This document shows positions 1-10,564 of a DNA stretch of 23,642 nt, one piece after another. Source of the stretch: Silene noctiflora (taxonomy: Eukaryota > Streptophyta > Magnoliopsida > Caryophyllales > Caryophyllaceae); assembly GCA_009801015.1 (NCBI GenBank), contig VHZZ01008643.1, positions 3,814 through 27,455 of the forward strand. Direction: 5' to 3'. The notes under the pieces were generated by a model that saw only the letters and a program-made list of their open reading frames with translations, did not search any database and was not told the origin of the DNA. The translations under genes and the position numbers were made by a program. How positions within the stretch are numbered: the stretch's first letter is position 1; each line of letters begins with the position of its first letter.

Positions 1-92
1 GGATCGGCCTCAACCAATTCTCCCCTACAAGACCTGCGCATACACAGCTAAAAGAAAACAAATGAGAACGGTCTTAAGGAATTAAAAATTCC

Positions 93-341
93 TTAGGACA
101 AGACAGAACCATCTCGAGGAATTGGTTGGTTTTGTGGTTGGTTTGGTATTGGATTCCCCTCTCCTTGTCTTGCAAAACGATTGGTCAACTCAATTCTTTC
201 AACTTGGATAACCCCTACATCCACAAGTCCTTCAATACCTAAGTTAGGTTCCTCCATTGTTGAAGTAGAAGCACCTCTAAAGGCTCTTCTTATACCTCTC
301 AACGTTCTCTCAATCTCATGATCAATGGGTAGGCGATTGCC
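93..341 (-). pseudogene. gag N-terminal remnant of a Ty3/gypsy-type element
   Basis: On the - strand, a frame open from after TAA (342-344) to a stop at 93 reads NRLPIDHEIERTLRGIRR and on to an Asn/Pro/Gln-rich stretch. The RLPIDHEIERTLR style matches the N-terminus of plant Athila-like gag proteins, as I recall them. It lies 130 bp inside the primer binding site of the adjacent LTR, as gag should. Stops on both sides show it is broken. The element continues left of the window. Confidence 0.6.
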
Positions 342-471
342 TTATAACCTCATAGGCATGCAAAATATCAAACACTATAAAACAATTAGAACCACCTCGA
401 GGAATTGGCTTCTTCAAAGCAAAGAAAGACACAACTAAAAAGCAATAAATGATAACAATTCAACAATACAC

Positions 472-491
472 GATCCCCAGCAACGGTGCCA
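472..491 (-). other. primer binding site, tRNA-Asp type
   Basis: Read on the + strand, GATCCCCAGCAACGGTGCCA matches the 3' end of plant tRNA-Asp (GATCCCCGGCAACGGCGCCA) at 18 of 20 positions. It begins three bases inside the LTR end, as expected for a retroelement running on the - strand. Confidence 0.85.
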
Positions 492-494
492 TTT

Positions 495-1992
495 TGATAG
501 GCTTGTCGCTTTGGGCTATTAAACAATATTTATAAATCCAACAAACAACTAGCAAGTGGTAAGTCGGAGTCGATCCACGAGACGGACAGTCAAACGGTTA
601 CCAAATGCAAGTAGCTATGTCCTTGTGTCACAATTTGGGCTTAAGATGTAAACTAAACTACTACAACGAAAATGTAAACAAATGAAATAACAAGACATGC
701 TAATAAGGATAGAGATGTAAACAAATGATTAAAAATATTAGGTGTGATTGGTTCATAAGGGAATCATGGTACAATCACAATAATGAGTCAACAAACAATC
801 GTAATTGTGTTGGGATCGAGTTAGTTTATATCTTACAATCCCTAGAGAGACTTAGGTCTCGGAGTCGAGTTGGTTTATAGCTTACGACACCTACAATGAC
901 TTGGTTCTCCCTATTCAACTATATACATGGTCTAACAATCCTTAAGTTGTTTTATATCTTACACGTCTTGTTGAAAGGATAAAGAATCATGCTAGGTTGT
1001 CAATCAAGCATTTCATCAAACATAACATGTGCATAAGTTGAAAACACAACATACAATCATTCATATGAACTCATTAAGCATAGATCTAACCCATGATTAC
1101 TCCTCTAATCTCCTATTAACCTTAGCTAGAGGACTAGTCACATATCATCATGGTAAACATGTCATAAATGGTGTTAAACATCTTAACAAACATAAACATG
1201 ATGATTGAGTAAAAAAATTAACAAAAGATTAAATAAAGAGTAAAAGGATTAAATAAAGAGTAAAGGAATTATATCAACTTAATATGAACAAAGAAATAGA
1301 AGAATAATAGAACAAAGCTTTGATTAATGATGAAGAGTTATCAATTCTTCAATCCAAACCCAATAATTCTTCAATTACAAAACTAGATCTAAGATTACTT
1401 GAACAATAAGGAAAGGATTAAGGTTTAATTAAGCTAATCTAAACTAGAATATTCCCTATGATAATTTTTTAAATCTTTTATCTCTTCTAATTACATGAGC
1501 TATTTATATTAAGTACAAGTTTTAGGGTTAACTAAGGGCTTAAATGACGATTAGACCCCTTGAGTAAATCTGGAGACTTGTTAGAGCTCGAGCAACTTGT
1601 GGGGCTCCTTGCTTTGTGAGGAAATGATCATGCTGCGTGGCTCGCTCGAGCTCTGGAGCTCGCACGAGCTGAGCTCGAGCTGAGGTAGAGCTCGCACGAG
1701 CTCTGCTGTTTTCCTCTTGCTCTTGGCTTGGTTGCCCCTAACTCGTGGGGGATAGTCTGGACTCGTGGGGGCTCCTCTTCATTGCCGGAAAACTTGTTTT
1801 ATTGAATACAACCTTCATTGCCTAAATGCTCCAATAAAGCAAGGTTGGCGCTCTTCTCCTACCAAAGGCACCAAAACCTCATAGACTAGCAAATAGGTAG
1901 CTAAAGACAAGAAACGACCCTAATAAACACGTAAAAGTATGTAGAACGAGGCTAGTTAGGGGACTAAATGTGCGTAAATATGAGTCATATCA
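495..1992 (-). mobile_element. 5' LTR of a - strand Ty3/gypsy-type retrotransposon
   Basis: On the - strand it begins TGATATGACTCATATTTACG at 1992 and ends CTATCA at 495, next to the tRNA-Asp primer binding site. Length is about 1498 bp. TGATA(T/G) and (C/A)TATCA form inverted ends. The sequence contains GAGCTCG palindromes at 1584-1704. The right flank ACTAC would be the target duplication; its partner lies outside the window. Tentatively Athila-like from the primer type and gag remnant. Confidence 0.75.
1584..1704. repeat. GAGCTCG/CACGAGCTC palindrome cluster inside the LTR
   Basis: GAGCTCGAGC at about 1584, CTCGCTCGAGCTC at about 1641, GAGCTCGCACGAGCTGAGC at about 1656, then GAGCTCGAGC, and GAGCTCGCACGAGCTC at about 1688. 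All are self-complementary or nearly so, with strong local hairpin potential. Confidence 0.85.
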
Positions 1993-2333
1993 ACTACTAA
2001 TAATCTACATAAACCAAAGAGATGGAAGAAGATGTAGAAGATGATTCTGTAAAGTGGAAAACTAGATGCATAAAGGGCTGGGGAAGGAGGTCAAGAAAAG
2101 GTATCCAAGACCAACTCCTAATTTCTAGGGATTTTGGTATTTTAGAGGATTTTATCTCTCTTCATTCTCTCACTTCCCTTAGAGGGCTCATTTTTTCATA
2201 AAGAACCACCCTTTGCCTTTCCCATTTTCAAGCTAGATTTAGACACACTTGCAAAAGCAGTGAATCGTAAATGCTCAAGCAGTTTTAATAGTCATATGAT
2301 TCAGAAAAAAAAAATGAGGCTATTAAATAATTG
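1993..2333. other. intergenic stretch without recognisable gene
   Basis: Between the first LTR and the foldback element. A 59-codon frame from ATG 2021 (MEEDVEDDSVKWKTR...) is open, but with no similarity I recognise and no splice or promoter context, so I do not call it a gene. Confidence 0.6.
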
Positions 2334-2503
2334 GTTTTTCTAACTTGTGCCCTAAGGGTACACGTTAATAAGCTAATTAAAGAAATATTGTTGAGAATAA
2401 ATCATGAAAAATTGATGTACAAACTCATATTTACCATAGTCAGTAAAATATTCTCAACAATCATTCTTTAATTAGCTTTTAACGTGTGTACATAGGGCAT
2501 ACG

Positions 2504-4190
2504 TGTAATACCCGGATTTTTTGGGATTCGTACGAGAACCTTAGGATGCGTGAGAGGACCACCGAACTTGATAAGGACCTAACTGAGAATAAAGTGTAGT
2601 CGTACACTAGACCAAGTAGGGCTTAGACTAGACCGAGTGAATGCTTTTAGTGGACCGAGTAAGTTTCACTCGGCCGAGTACAGTGAGTACTCGACCGAGT
2701 GAGCGGCACTCGACCGAGTGACGCTGTGCAGTACCCGATAAATGCTATTTTCGACACCTAAACCTAATTCATTCATATCTTCTTTCCTATCTCTCTAAAC
2801 TTTCTCTCTTATCTCTAAAGCCTCTCAAATACCTTCTCCATGGAATTCAAGCTTGTCTTAGAGGATTGTTCACCTACCCTTCCTTCCTTTCACCTATGTA
2901 AGTAAGATCTACCATTTTCTAGTGTTTTAGAACCCTAATTTTGGGGGTTTTGTTATGGGTAATTAATTAGTAATTAGTAGGTGTAATATGGGTAATTAGT
3001 GGATGATAATAAGGGGTTTTGTATTGTATAATAGTGTAGGATGTATTGTGATAGTATTATGTGACTTGTATAGGACGAGACGGTTTCATGAGACGGGATT
3101 GTGTCGGATTCAAGTAGCTATTGAAGATTTGCTAAAAGGTAGGTTAATCCTACTCGGTTTCAATAAGAGTAAATGGTTTCATATGTCGTCGTTGTGTTAT
3201 TATTACATTATAACATGATTTTTGGAAGTAAATGTGGTTAGTCACATAATAGCGTTGGTAAGTTTATGATAGTTCGGTATCGTGTATATTTGTTAATGGC
3301 CATTTGTCATTACGCGCATTAGAAGAGCATTATTGCGTCTTATGTTGGTAATTAAGGATTTAGAGAGTCTCATATGTGTTGGAATTGGCATGTTTGGCAT
3401 ATCAAGTTGTATAGTGTACATTGGATATTGTGATGGTTGCCTATGTTGGAGGTTGGTGATGATATGATAATTGTTATGGAGACGTAAGGTGGTTGGGAGA
3501 CCGCCTTACGCTTAAGTCGCATTTTGGGGCTTCCCGCCCCAAGAGGGATGTGCACATTAATGGCTTGAGTTATGGAGAGACACGTGAGGTTGAGTCACGT
3601 TGTCTGGCAGGGGATTTGAGTCGCTCTCGGGCCGGGTACCACCGGTGTGTCCGGAGTACCTTTTTACGGGATGCGTCTGGTTGCTTTGGTGGGCGATGCT
3701 GCGGTGCCGTCACTGGGTCGTGGGTATGTCTGGGTGTGTCCCGGTACCGGTGTGGCATTGGTCGAACTGAGTCCCATTCATATATGTGTCGTGTTGCATA
3801 ATCGTATTTCATATGTCGTGTCTATATGTTTATATTATTGAAACTGACCATTTGTGGCGATGTGTAAATTGTCACCTATTTCCGAGTGGCCTGTGTTGAT
3901 CCATATGATATTTCTGATCATATGGGGAGCAGGTTATGTACAGGTGGTGTTTGGTGTCACGCAGGAGACGGGACGAGCTTCAGACGTGGAGTCGAGTCGG
4001 CATGAGATAGTTTTCTTTAGAGGGTCGTAGTAGTATGACTTGTATTCATTTATTCATTTGTTTACATTTATTTAATTCACTAAACCATTATTTATAATAA
4101 ATGTTTCTTGATTGTATCTCTGAATCACTAACTCGGGAAACCGAGATGGTAACCCTTCAATTGTCTTGGCTGGATAATTGGGGTGTTACA
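2504..4190 (+). mobile_element. solo LTR with ATACG target duplication
   Basis: Termini TGTAATACCC...GGTGTTACA, 1687 bp, flanked by ATACG at 2499-2503 and 4191-4195. The TGTAATACC/GGTGTTACA ends are characteristic of Ty3/gypsy chromovirus (Tekay/Del) LTRs. No interior sequence remains. A CT-rich stretch (2765-2830) and 3' AT-rich AATAAA words suggest + orientation, but this is not certain. The 3493-3801 frame is open on both strands and is not a gene. Confidence 0.87.
2631..2721. repeat. ACTCGRCCGAGT palindrome cluster inside the solo LTR
   Basis: ACTCGGCCGAGT at 2668-2679 is a perfect 12-bp palindrome. ACTCGACCGAGT follows at 2689-2700 and 2708-2719, with half-sites GACCGAGT at about 2631 and 2653. 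Spacing is near 20 bp. Confidence 0.88.
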
Positions 4191-4398
4191 ATACGTTAGA
4201 AAAACGCTTTAACGATAACATATCTGAAATCTAATCCAGCTTAATGTCAGAAAACCGAAGAACATGCTACAACTATAGAAAAAAACATGCTACAATTATA
4301 AGATATTTCAAAAAAATTTCAACAAATAGAAGTATACCAGTATATATTGCAATCTCAAATAAGTTTAGTTAAAAAAAAAAAGCTAAAAAAGAGATTAA

Positions 4399-5850
4399 TG
4401 ATAGAGTCACGTAGTGTCAATCTACTTAAGTTATTTTAGGTGATAAAGATGTTGCAAAGTCGGTTTTGTGTGCTAATTATTGTATTTTCTCGACCTATCT
4501 ATTTCGATTGTAACTTAGGTAATTTGGACTTGTTTCTTTGGCATTTGCATCGAAAGGGTTACTCAAGCGGTTCGTGTTGGCAAGATGGCACGAAGACGTC
4601 ACTTGTATGAACCACCTCACTAGACTTAGAGGATCCAAGCAACGAATCAAGACGGAAAAATAGTGAAGAAAAGACGAGCTACGAAAGTGAAGGATCAGAC
4701 CTCCACTACAGCCTGCGATTCTCTCCTGATACCAGCTTGTTTTGGCCTGTGTTTTGTGCAACCTTAAGGCCCATTTTGCATTGTTTACCCTAGATTTGAG
4801 TGCAACACTATAAACATCCAAGATTTTTGAGATAAAGATAGAGACTATTTTGGAGACTAATCTTGTAAAATTAGACTTAATCCTTCTTCAATTTATGCTA
4901 ATCTTTGTTTGTTTATTGGGTTATAACTTGACAATGAGGAGTTAATCCTCTCTTTTCTTGGTGTAATTTCATTCAAAGTTTCCAACTTTAGTATTGTAAG
5001 ACTCTCTAATCTCCCTCAGGTTATCTAATACTCTTTCCTTGTGCTTAATTCTTATATGTTAAGTGAATGAATGTGTGGTTTGATCATCCTAGCATCTTGT
5101 TTACTTAATTAGTGCAAATTCTAGAGAAATGGTTTCATCTATCTAGAATTGATTGAAGCAAGTCTATTGTGTTTTGATTTGGCTTAAAAGATTCACATAA
5201 TAGATAGGAAAGTGTATGCATTTTCTCATTTGTATGGTTTAATCTAGTGAGAATTGGTCTTAGCCTAAATATCTTGGTAAAGTTCTTCATGCTCATGTTT
5301 GGTTGCCTCTCATGATTTAATGGGTTGTTGATTAAGCTTGATGTGTGCATATAGATGGTTTAATTTGTATGCACTTCTATCTTGATATTGTGGTATTGAG
5401 TGGATAATCTTAAGAGAGTTAAAGAGTCTAACTTTACTATTGTGTTGGTTACTAAGAAGAGATTACACCAAGTATTCTCTCTTATTGAATTTCTTGCACT
5501 CTACATGCTTGTTGAATTGTATAATCTTCAAAGTTCCAATTTTTATTTACTTTCATGTTCCTCCAACACAAATCCCCCTTCTTTTATGTTTTCTACATGT
5601 TGCCCATTGTCTATATCCATAGTTTGTGATTAGTGTTTTTAATGGAGTCTTAATTGCGTCATTAGCAATTCTTAATAGTCGTCATTAGTCAAACATCGAG
5701 TCTTAGTTTAAACGTCCTTACTTGTGGGTTCGACCCTAACTTACCACTTTATTACCCTTGCATTAGAGTAGTTTAGAGTTTAGTTAGGATACATATTGTT
5801 AATTGATAGAGTAATTAGTATATTTAACGACACGTAGTTATTAGCTATCA
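4399..5850 (+). mobile_element. 5' LTR of a second, + strand Ty3/gypsy-type element
   Basis: The end CTATCA at 5845-5850 is fixed by the primer binding site five bases further on. The start TGATAG at 4399 is the matching inverted hexamer, giving 1452 bp. TGTGGGTTCGACCCTAACTT near 5724 corresponds to the U5 portion of the LTR at 495-1992, so they are distant relatives. The start is less sure than the end. The 3' LTR is absent. Confidence 0.7.
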
Positions 5851-5855
5851 AATTT

Positions 5856-5873
5856 TGGCGTCGTTGCCGGGGA
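5856..5873 (+). other. primer binding site, tRNA-Asp type
   Basis: TGGCGTCGTTGCCGGGGA matches the complement of the tRNA-Asp 3' end at 17 of 18 positions. Confidence 0.9.
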
Positions 5874-5986
5874 GGCAACAAAGCTAAGAATTGAACTCAT
5901 TGTTTGCATTATTAGTAGTTTTACCCTTGCATTTGTTTGTCATATAAGTGGTAGTTCTAATCACTCTTGTGTAAGTGTGTAGTTTT

Positions 5987-7030
5987 ATGCTTTATTCCCA
6001 AGAAGATTCCCTTGATCAAGAGCTTGACCCAAGTACTAGAAGCACGTTCAATTGGTTGTTTAAAAACCCGTTTTATCAAAGAGGTCGAAGGAGGGAAGAT
6101 AGTGAAGAAGTTCCGGATTTAGAACCTGTTGATATCTCACCCTTAGAAGTTTGCTTTCCACAACCAATGGAGAACGATACGAGAACAATCCGGGAATTGA
6201 TGGCGCGAAACTATGACGAACAACCACTTTGTATTGTCTACCCACCTATAGGGGCAAATGCAAATTTCGAATTGAAGAGTTATTTCATCCACAATCTCCC
6301 TAAATTCCATGGGCATGCCGGGAACGACCCAAATCGCCATCTTTCGGAGTTTCACATTGATGTGCGAAGGGGCCATCCCCAATGGAGTCACCGAAGACCA
6401 ATTCAAACTAAAAGCGAATCCATTTTCACTATTTGACTCGGCAAAGGATTAGTTATTCTATCTTCCACCCAACTCTATCACAACATGGAAGGCCATGAAC
6501 TCATCCATTCTAGAGAAATACTACCCGGACTCTAGACACAATCATGCCAAGAAGGCCATTACGACCATTGAGCAAGATGAGGATGAAACACTTTACGAGT
6601 ATTGGGAAAGATTTAAAAAGTTGGTGGCCCGATGCCCATACCATGGCTTAAGTGGAGATGACCTACTAGTGAATTTTTGTCAAGGCCTAACCCAACAAGA
6701 CCAAAGGTTGGTCAATGCCGCCACAAGAGGGGGAGTTGACAATTTCTCCGTGACGGAAGCAAATGAAGTAATCGAGAAGTTGGCCTCAAGTACAAGGAAT
6801 TATGAAAGAAAAGTAGAGTGCGGATCAAGGAATGTGTCATCCCTTGAGGCATCACCTTCATCCAATAAGAAGCTTGAGAGGGATGTGAACAAACTCACCC
6901 AATTGGTGGCTAGCATGCTAAACAACAACCAAAATAAAGGGGCAAAGAATCTCAAGTGGTGTGTGAGTTTTGCTAAGGCCCTCACCTAATAAATAGATGC
7001 CCAATCATGCAAGAATATGAAAATGGGTGC
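5987..7030 (+). pseudogene. broken Ty3/gypsy-type gag
   Basis: It starts with ATG 5987. RTIRELMARNYDEQPLCIVY and LPKFHGHAGNDPNRHLSEF are classic plant gypsy gag sequence (retrotransposon gag domain), and YEYWERFKKLVARCPYHG continues it. Three lesions are visible. The frame shifts by one near 6345-6356, a TAG stands at 6450-6452 where the family has Trp, and the frame shifts again before the zinc-knuckle remnant. That remnant (6962-7000) has Cys, Cys, His, Cys in order but is interrupted by TAA and one residue short. Nothing of pol is present, so the element is truncated near 7030. Confidence 0.88.
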
Positions 7031-7269
7031 AATTTCTAAATTGAGAATATTTAACGGGAGCAATTTATTATAAAATTTATAAAAGAGAATTTTTTTAGAA
7101 AAATGATACTTGACATGCTCCGTAATTATTAATTTATTCTAAAATACTCTTAAAAAAAACCAAGAAAAAATTTTCAATAAATTTGATTGTAGATTGGTGT
7201 AGGAAAGGAGTGAAACGAAAGGGAAGATCTCCAAAGTGCGGTAAAGCAAGCATTTGGAAGCAAGAAGAA
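7031..7269 (+). promoter_or_regulatory. probable YchF core promoter and 5' leader
   Basis: Only about 240 bp separates the last recognisable gag codon from the YchF start. The DNA is AT-rich, with TATA-like stretches at 7068-7077 and 7077-7086. If transcription starts about 30 bp further on, the leader would hold a 9-codon upstream ORF (7103-7132). Both the start site and the uORF are inferred. No in-frame ATG lies between the uORF and 7270. Confidence 0.4.
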
Positions 7270-7494
7270 ATGGCGAGAATGACATGCCATCAATGGATAC
7301 CTGCTCTATCTGGTTTACAAACACCACTCAAATCCTCATTCCTTAGTACAATTCATCCTTTCAACCGCTGCATTTCAATCTTCAGTAGCAACACAAGACG
7401 TTTCTCTTCTTCAGCACCTAAAATCACCATGAGCTTGAAAGCTGGCATTGTCGGTCTCCCCAACGTCGGCAAATCCACTCTTTTCAATGCTGTT
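7270..7494 (+). CDS. YchF: YchF exon 1: targeting presequence and P-loop
   Basis: Residues 1-75. It encodes the Ser/Arg-rich presequence, a second Met (residue 54, ATG at 7429) where bacterial YchF proteins begin, and the Walker A motif. It ends in phase 0 before a GTGAGC donor. Starting at Met54 would give an untargeted protein, so alternative starts could change localisation; that is inference only. Confidence 0.93.
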
Positions 7495-10400
7495 GTGAGC
7501 TTCTTCTTCTTCTTCTTCTTCCTCTTCTATACGGATACCCACCAATTGTTTGATTATATGCCAATGTAACAGTTTTCAATTTTAGCCTTTCTAGTGTTTA
7601 GTCGTCAATTCGTCATGATTACGAGTTTCGGCACCATTTACATTTTCTATGTTGACATGTCGGTCACACACTCATAACTCATAAGTAGGGCTGAACAAGT
7701 TTAGGTCCTAACCGGAAAAACAAATCATTCGTTCTGGACCAAACCGGAATGATAACTTTGTATGCTTTCTCCATTGCATGACTCTCGCCCAGTGACAACT
7801 TTGAATTTTAGCCTTTCTAGTGATTAGTCGTCATGACTAGTGCTACTAAGTTTCAGCACTACCATTCACATTTTCTATATTGACAGGTCGGTCACACTCT
7901 CACTCATGAGTAGTTTAGGTCCCAACCGCAAAAATGAACCATTTGTTTTAGACCAAATTGGAATGGGAAGTTGGTATGTATGCTTTCTCCATTGCACGAC
8001 TCTCGCCCAGTGGCATAGGATTTCAGGGGTCTATGGGATCTCAGGGCCCCTCAATTTTTCGCATTTTTATTGTATAGAATGCTAGTTTAAGTACAGTTAT
8101 TACTGTAGTCTTGAATTAACTATTAAGATTCCACTCTCGGTTTTGTATGACTACGTTAGTACTCAGTACTCTCACACATGTAAACTGCCGCAGTTTTAAG
8201 TCTCCTCCAGTTTCTGGAGAGAAGGTTTACTGTTTTTCTTGTATTTGAAATCTATATAAGGGATATGGCCTTAAAACCGGGGAAAAATGGTATTTATTTT
8301 GTTTTGTAGTCTGAAAGACAGGTGTTTTGTGTTGTGAAAAATCACAGGTTGAAAATGGGAAGGCTCAAGCTGCTAATTATCCTTTTTGCACAATAGAGCC
8401 AAATGTAGGGAATGTTGCTGTTCCAGACCCACGATTGCAGGTGCTTTCCAATATAAGCAAATCACAGAAAACAGTTCCAGCATCTGTGGAATTTGTGGAT
8501 ATTGCTGGACTTGTAAAGGGAGCTAGCCAAGGAGAGGTTTGTATCATTGTGTAACGCTTTCATGTCAATTTTCTTTTCATAGTAGTCTATGTACGTTGCC
8601 AGAATGTCTCTGCTTTCTTCTACTTCCCCTTTTTTCGTTGTTATTATTATTATTATTATTATTATTTATTTATTTATTAACTTATCCAGGTTATAATGTT
8701 ATGCAGGGGTTAGGTAATAAGTTCTTGTCACACATCCGTGAAGTTGATTCCATACTTCAGGTGCTTTTCATTAATGTTAATTGGATCCTAGTCCATTACT
8801 CAAATGCCTCTACACTAGTATATGTATTTTTTTTATTATTATTTTAATCAAAAGGTGGGTATGTTCATCACTAGTTCACCCTGAGAACATTGTCTTTGGA
8901 TGCTTTGTGCAGTTTTTTGGGATGTTAGGGTGGGTTTCCAAGTTGACAATGTTACCTCACAACTGTAATGATTTACTCCAAAATTTCACATGATCTTTCA
9001 CATATTTTATAAACTAACATGTAAGCAAACAAGAAGACTGTCTTACCCGCATCCTCCTTGCGGGCCTCTGCTGTTAAGCATTCATGGCTTAGCTCAATGT
9101 TTAAAAAGTGTAGAACTGTAGTCTATAGATGATAAATAAAGACAAACTTGGTCCTGGACTCTTGGCAGAAGAAAAGGCTGCAATAATGTTTCCTCCTTGC
9201 AGGCACAGTGAGAATATATATATTTCAAGTTTATGGTCTGATGAGTTAGGAGTGCCTCATTTGAAAATGACTTGGTGAACGAAATTTTTGTTTAGAGTTT
9301 GAGACATGCTTAAAGAACAATCTATCTTATAGGAACACCAAATTAGAGACAAAAGAGTGGTCTCCCGTGAGCTGCCCCCCTCGTTTCCATTACCATTTCC
9401 AACATCTACTCATAGGGCGTTTCTGACTTCCAAATCATGTATTTCTGACTTTCAAATCTATATGTGAAGAATATTGGAAAAAAAAACCTTTCTAATTTTG
9501 AAATGATATAATAGCAGTTCTCTTTGAACAAAAATTGACTGTTTTTCTTTCAAGCGGTTCCAACTTTAGCCGGTCTGTCTTTGCTAACAGTTTTTTATTG
9601 GTTTGTTGCTTTTTCTCAGATTGCATTTTCAGGTCAATGTATATTTTTGAATTTTGTCAGCAAGTGTTTTTGCTCCTTAGCTGCAGAAGATCCATTTTTA
9701 TTTCTATAAAATATCTTAATTGCCCTATGCCTCCAGGTTGTTCGATGTTTTGATGATAATGACATCATTCATGTAAATGGTAAAGTTGATCCAAAATCCG
9801 ATATTGATGTCATCAATCTAGAGCTAATTTTTTCAGATCTGGATCAGGTACTTCTGTTGCCGCTATTATTATTCTTTTTTTTTTTTTTTGTTAAATATTC
9901 AGATCTTCATTTATAATCTGTAACAGTTGTTAGTCTTCATGGTTGTTGTGATATACTATGATTTATAATATTTTGAGCATTGTTCCCAAGTAATTGATCC
10001 TATAATTATTTAAAATTATGTTACACTTACTAGTTGTGGTATGCTTAATCTTGGTCTATCTAAAGGACATACAGTTTTATTTCTAGGTGGCCAATAACAT
10101 GTATACGAGGGATGATACACAGCCGTAGTTTGATATGTTATATGAGAAATGCTACACACGGCCACATGGTTTACTGTGAAAGAGTGCGGGGTGTTGCCTC
10201 CCTATCCCCAGGGAATCATAGTCTGCGCTGACACACATTGCAACAATGTATTCTAGTGTCTTGTAAGATTGCTGTGACCATATAATGAGCCTTTATAGAC
10301 CTCATTTTGGCGCCAACATTGAAACAAGGCAACAGCCTTCTTCAGATAATTGAAGGAAACAATACCCATGCGGCCCCATGCATAACCTTCCTCGTCAAGC

Positions 10401-10516
10401 ACCCGCACGCCCACGATTTCACATAATTGATAGATGTAGTGCTTTTTGCATTGCATTACACACACACACATGGTCGATTTCATGTAATTGATAGATGTAG
10501 TGCTTCTTACGATTGC

Positions 10517-10564
<48 letters not shown>

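Larger units (their letters stand above)
2334..4205. mobile_element. foldback MITE split by a solo LTR
   Basis: Left arm 2334-2399 and right arm 2449-2503 plus 4196-4205 are inverted copies of about 65 bp: outer 11 bp GTTTTTCTAAC / GTTAGAAAAAC perfect, inner AGCTAATTAAAGAA and TTGTTGAGAATA also shared. Without the LTR and one ATACG duplication the element would be about 180 bp. No convincing target duplication of the MITE itself was found. The class (Mutator-like or other) is undetermined. Confidence 0.8.

Noticed and set aside
1584-2721. Regular spacing of short repeats as a CRISPR array
   Set aside because: Units are 10-12 bp palindromes inside plant LTRs with no uniform repeats or spacers.
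3493-3801. 102-codon open frame in the solo LTR, overlapped by an 80-codon frame on the other strand
   Set aside because: Open on both strands because of local GC-rich composition, lies wholly inside an LTR, and shows no protein-family sequence.
2504-4190. Full-length retrotransposon at this position
   Set aside because: Matching target duplications flank a single LTR; there is no primer site, gag or pol between the ends.
4495-5633. Several 60-108 codon frames between 4495 and 5633
   Set aside because: All inside the second LTR, on both strands, with low-complexity or unrecognised sequence.
7183-7269. Extension of YchF exon 1 upstream to 7183
   Set aside because: The codon at 7183 is TTG. 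The first in-frame ATG is 7270, in a good initiation context and followed by a convincing targeting sequence.
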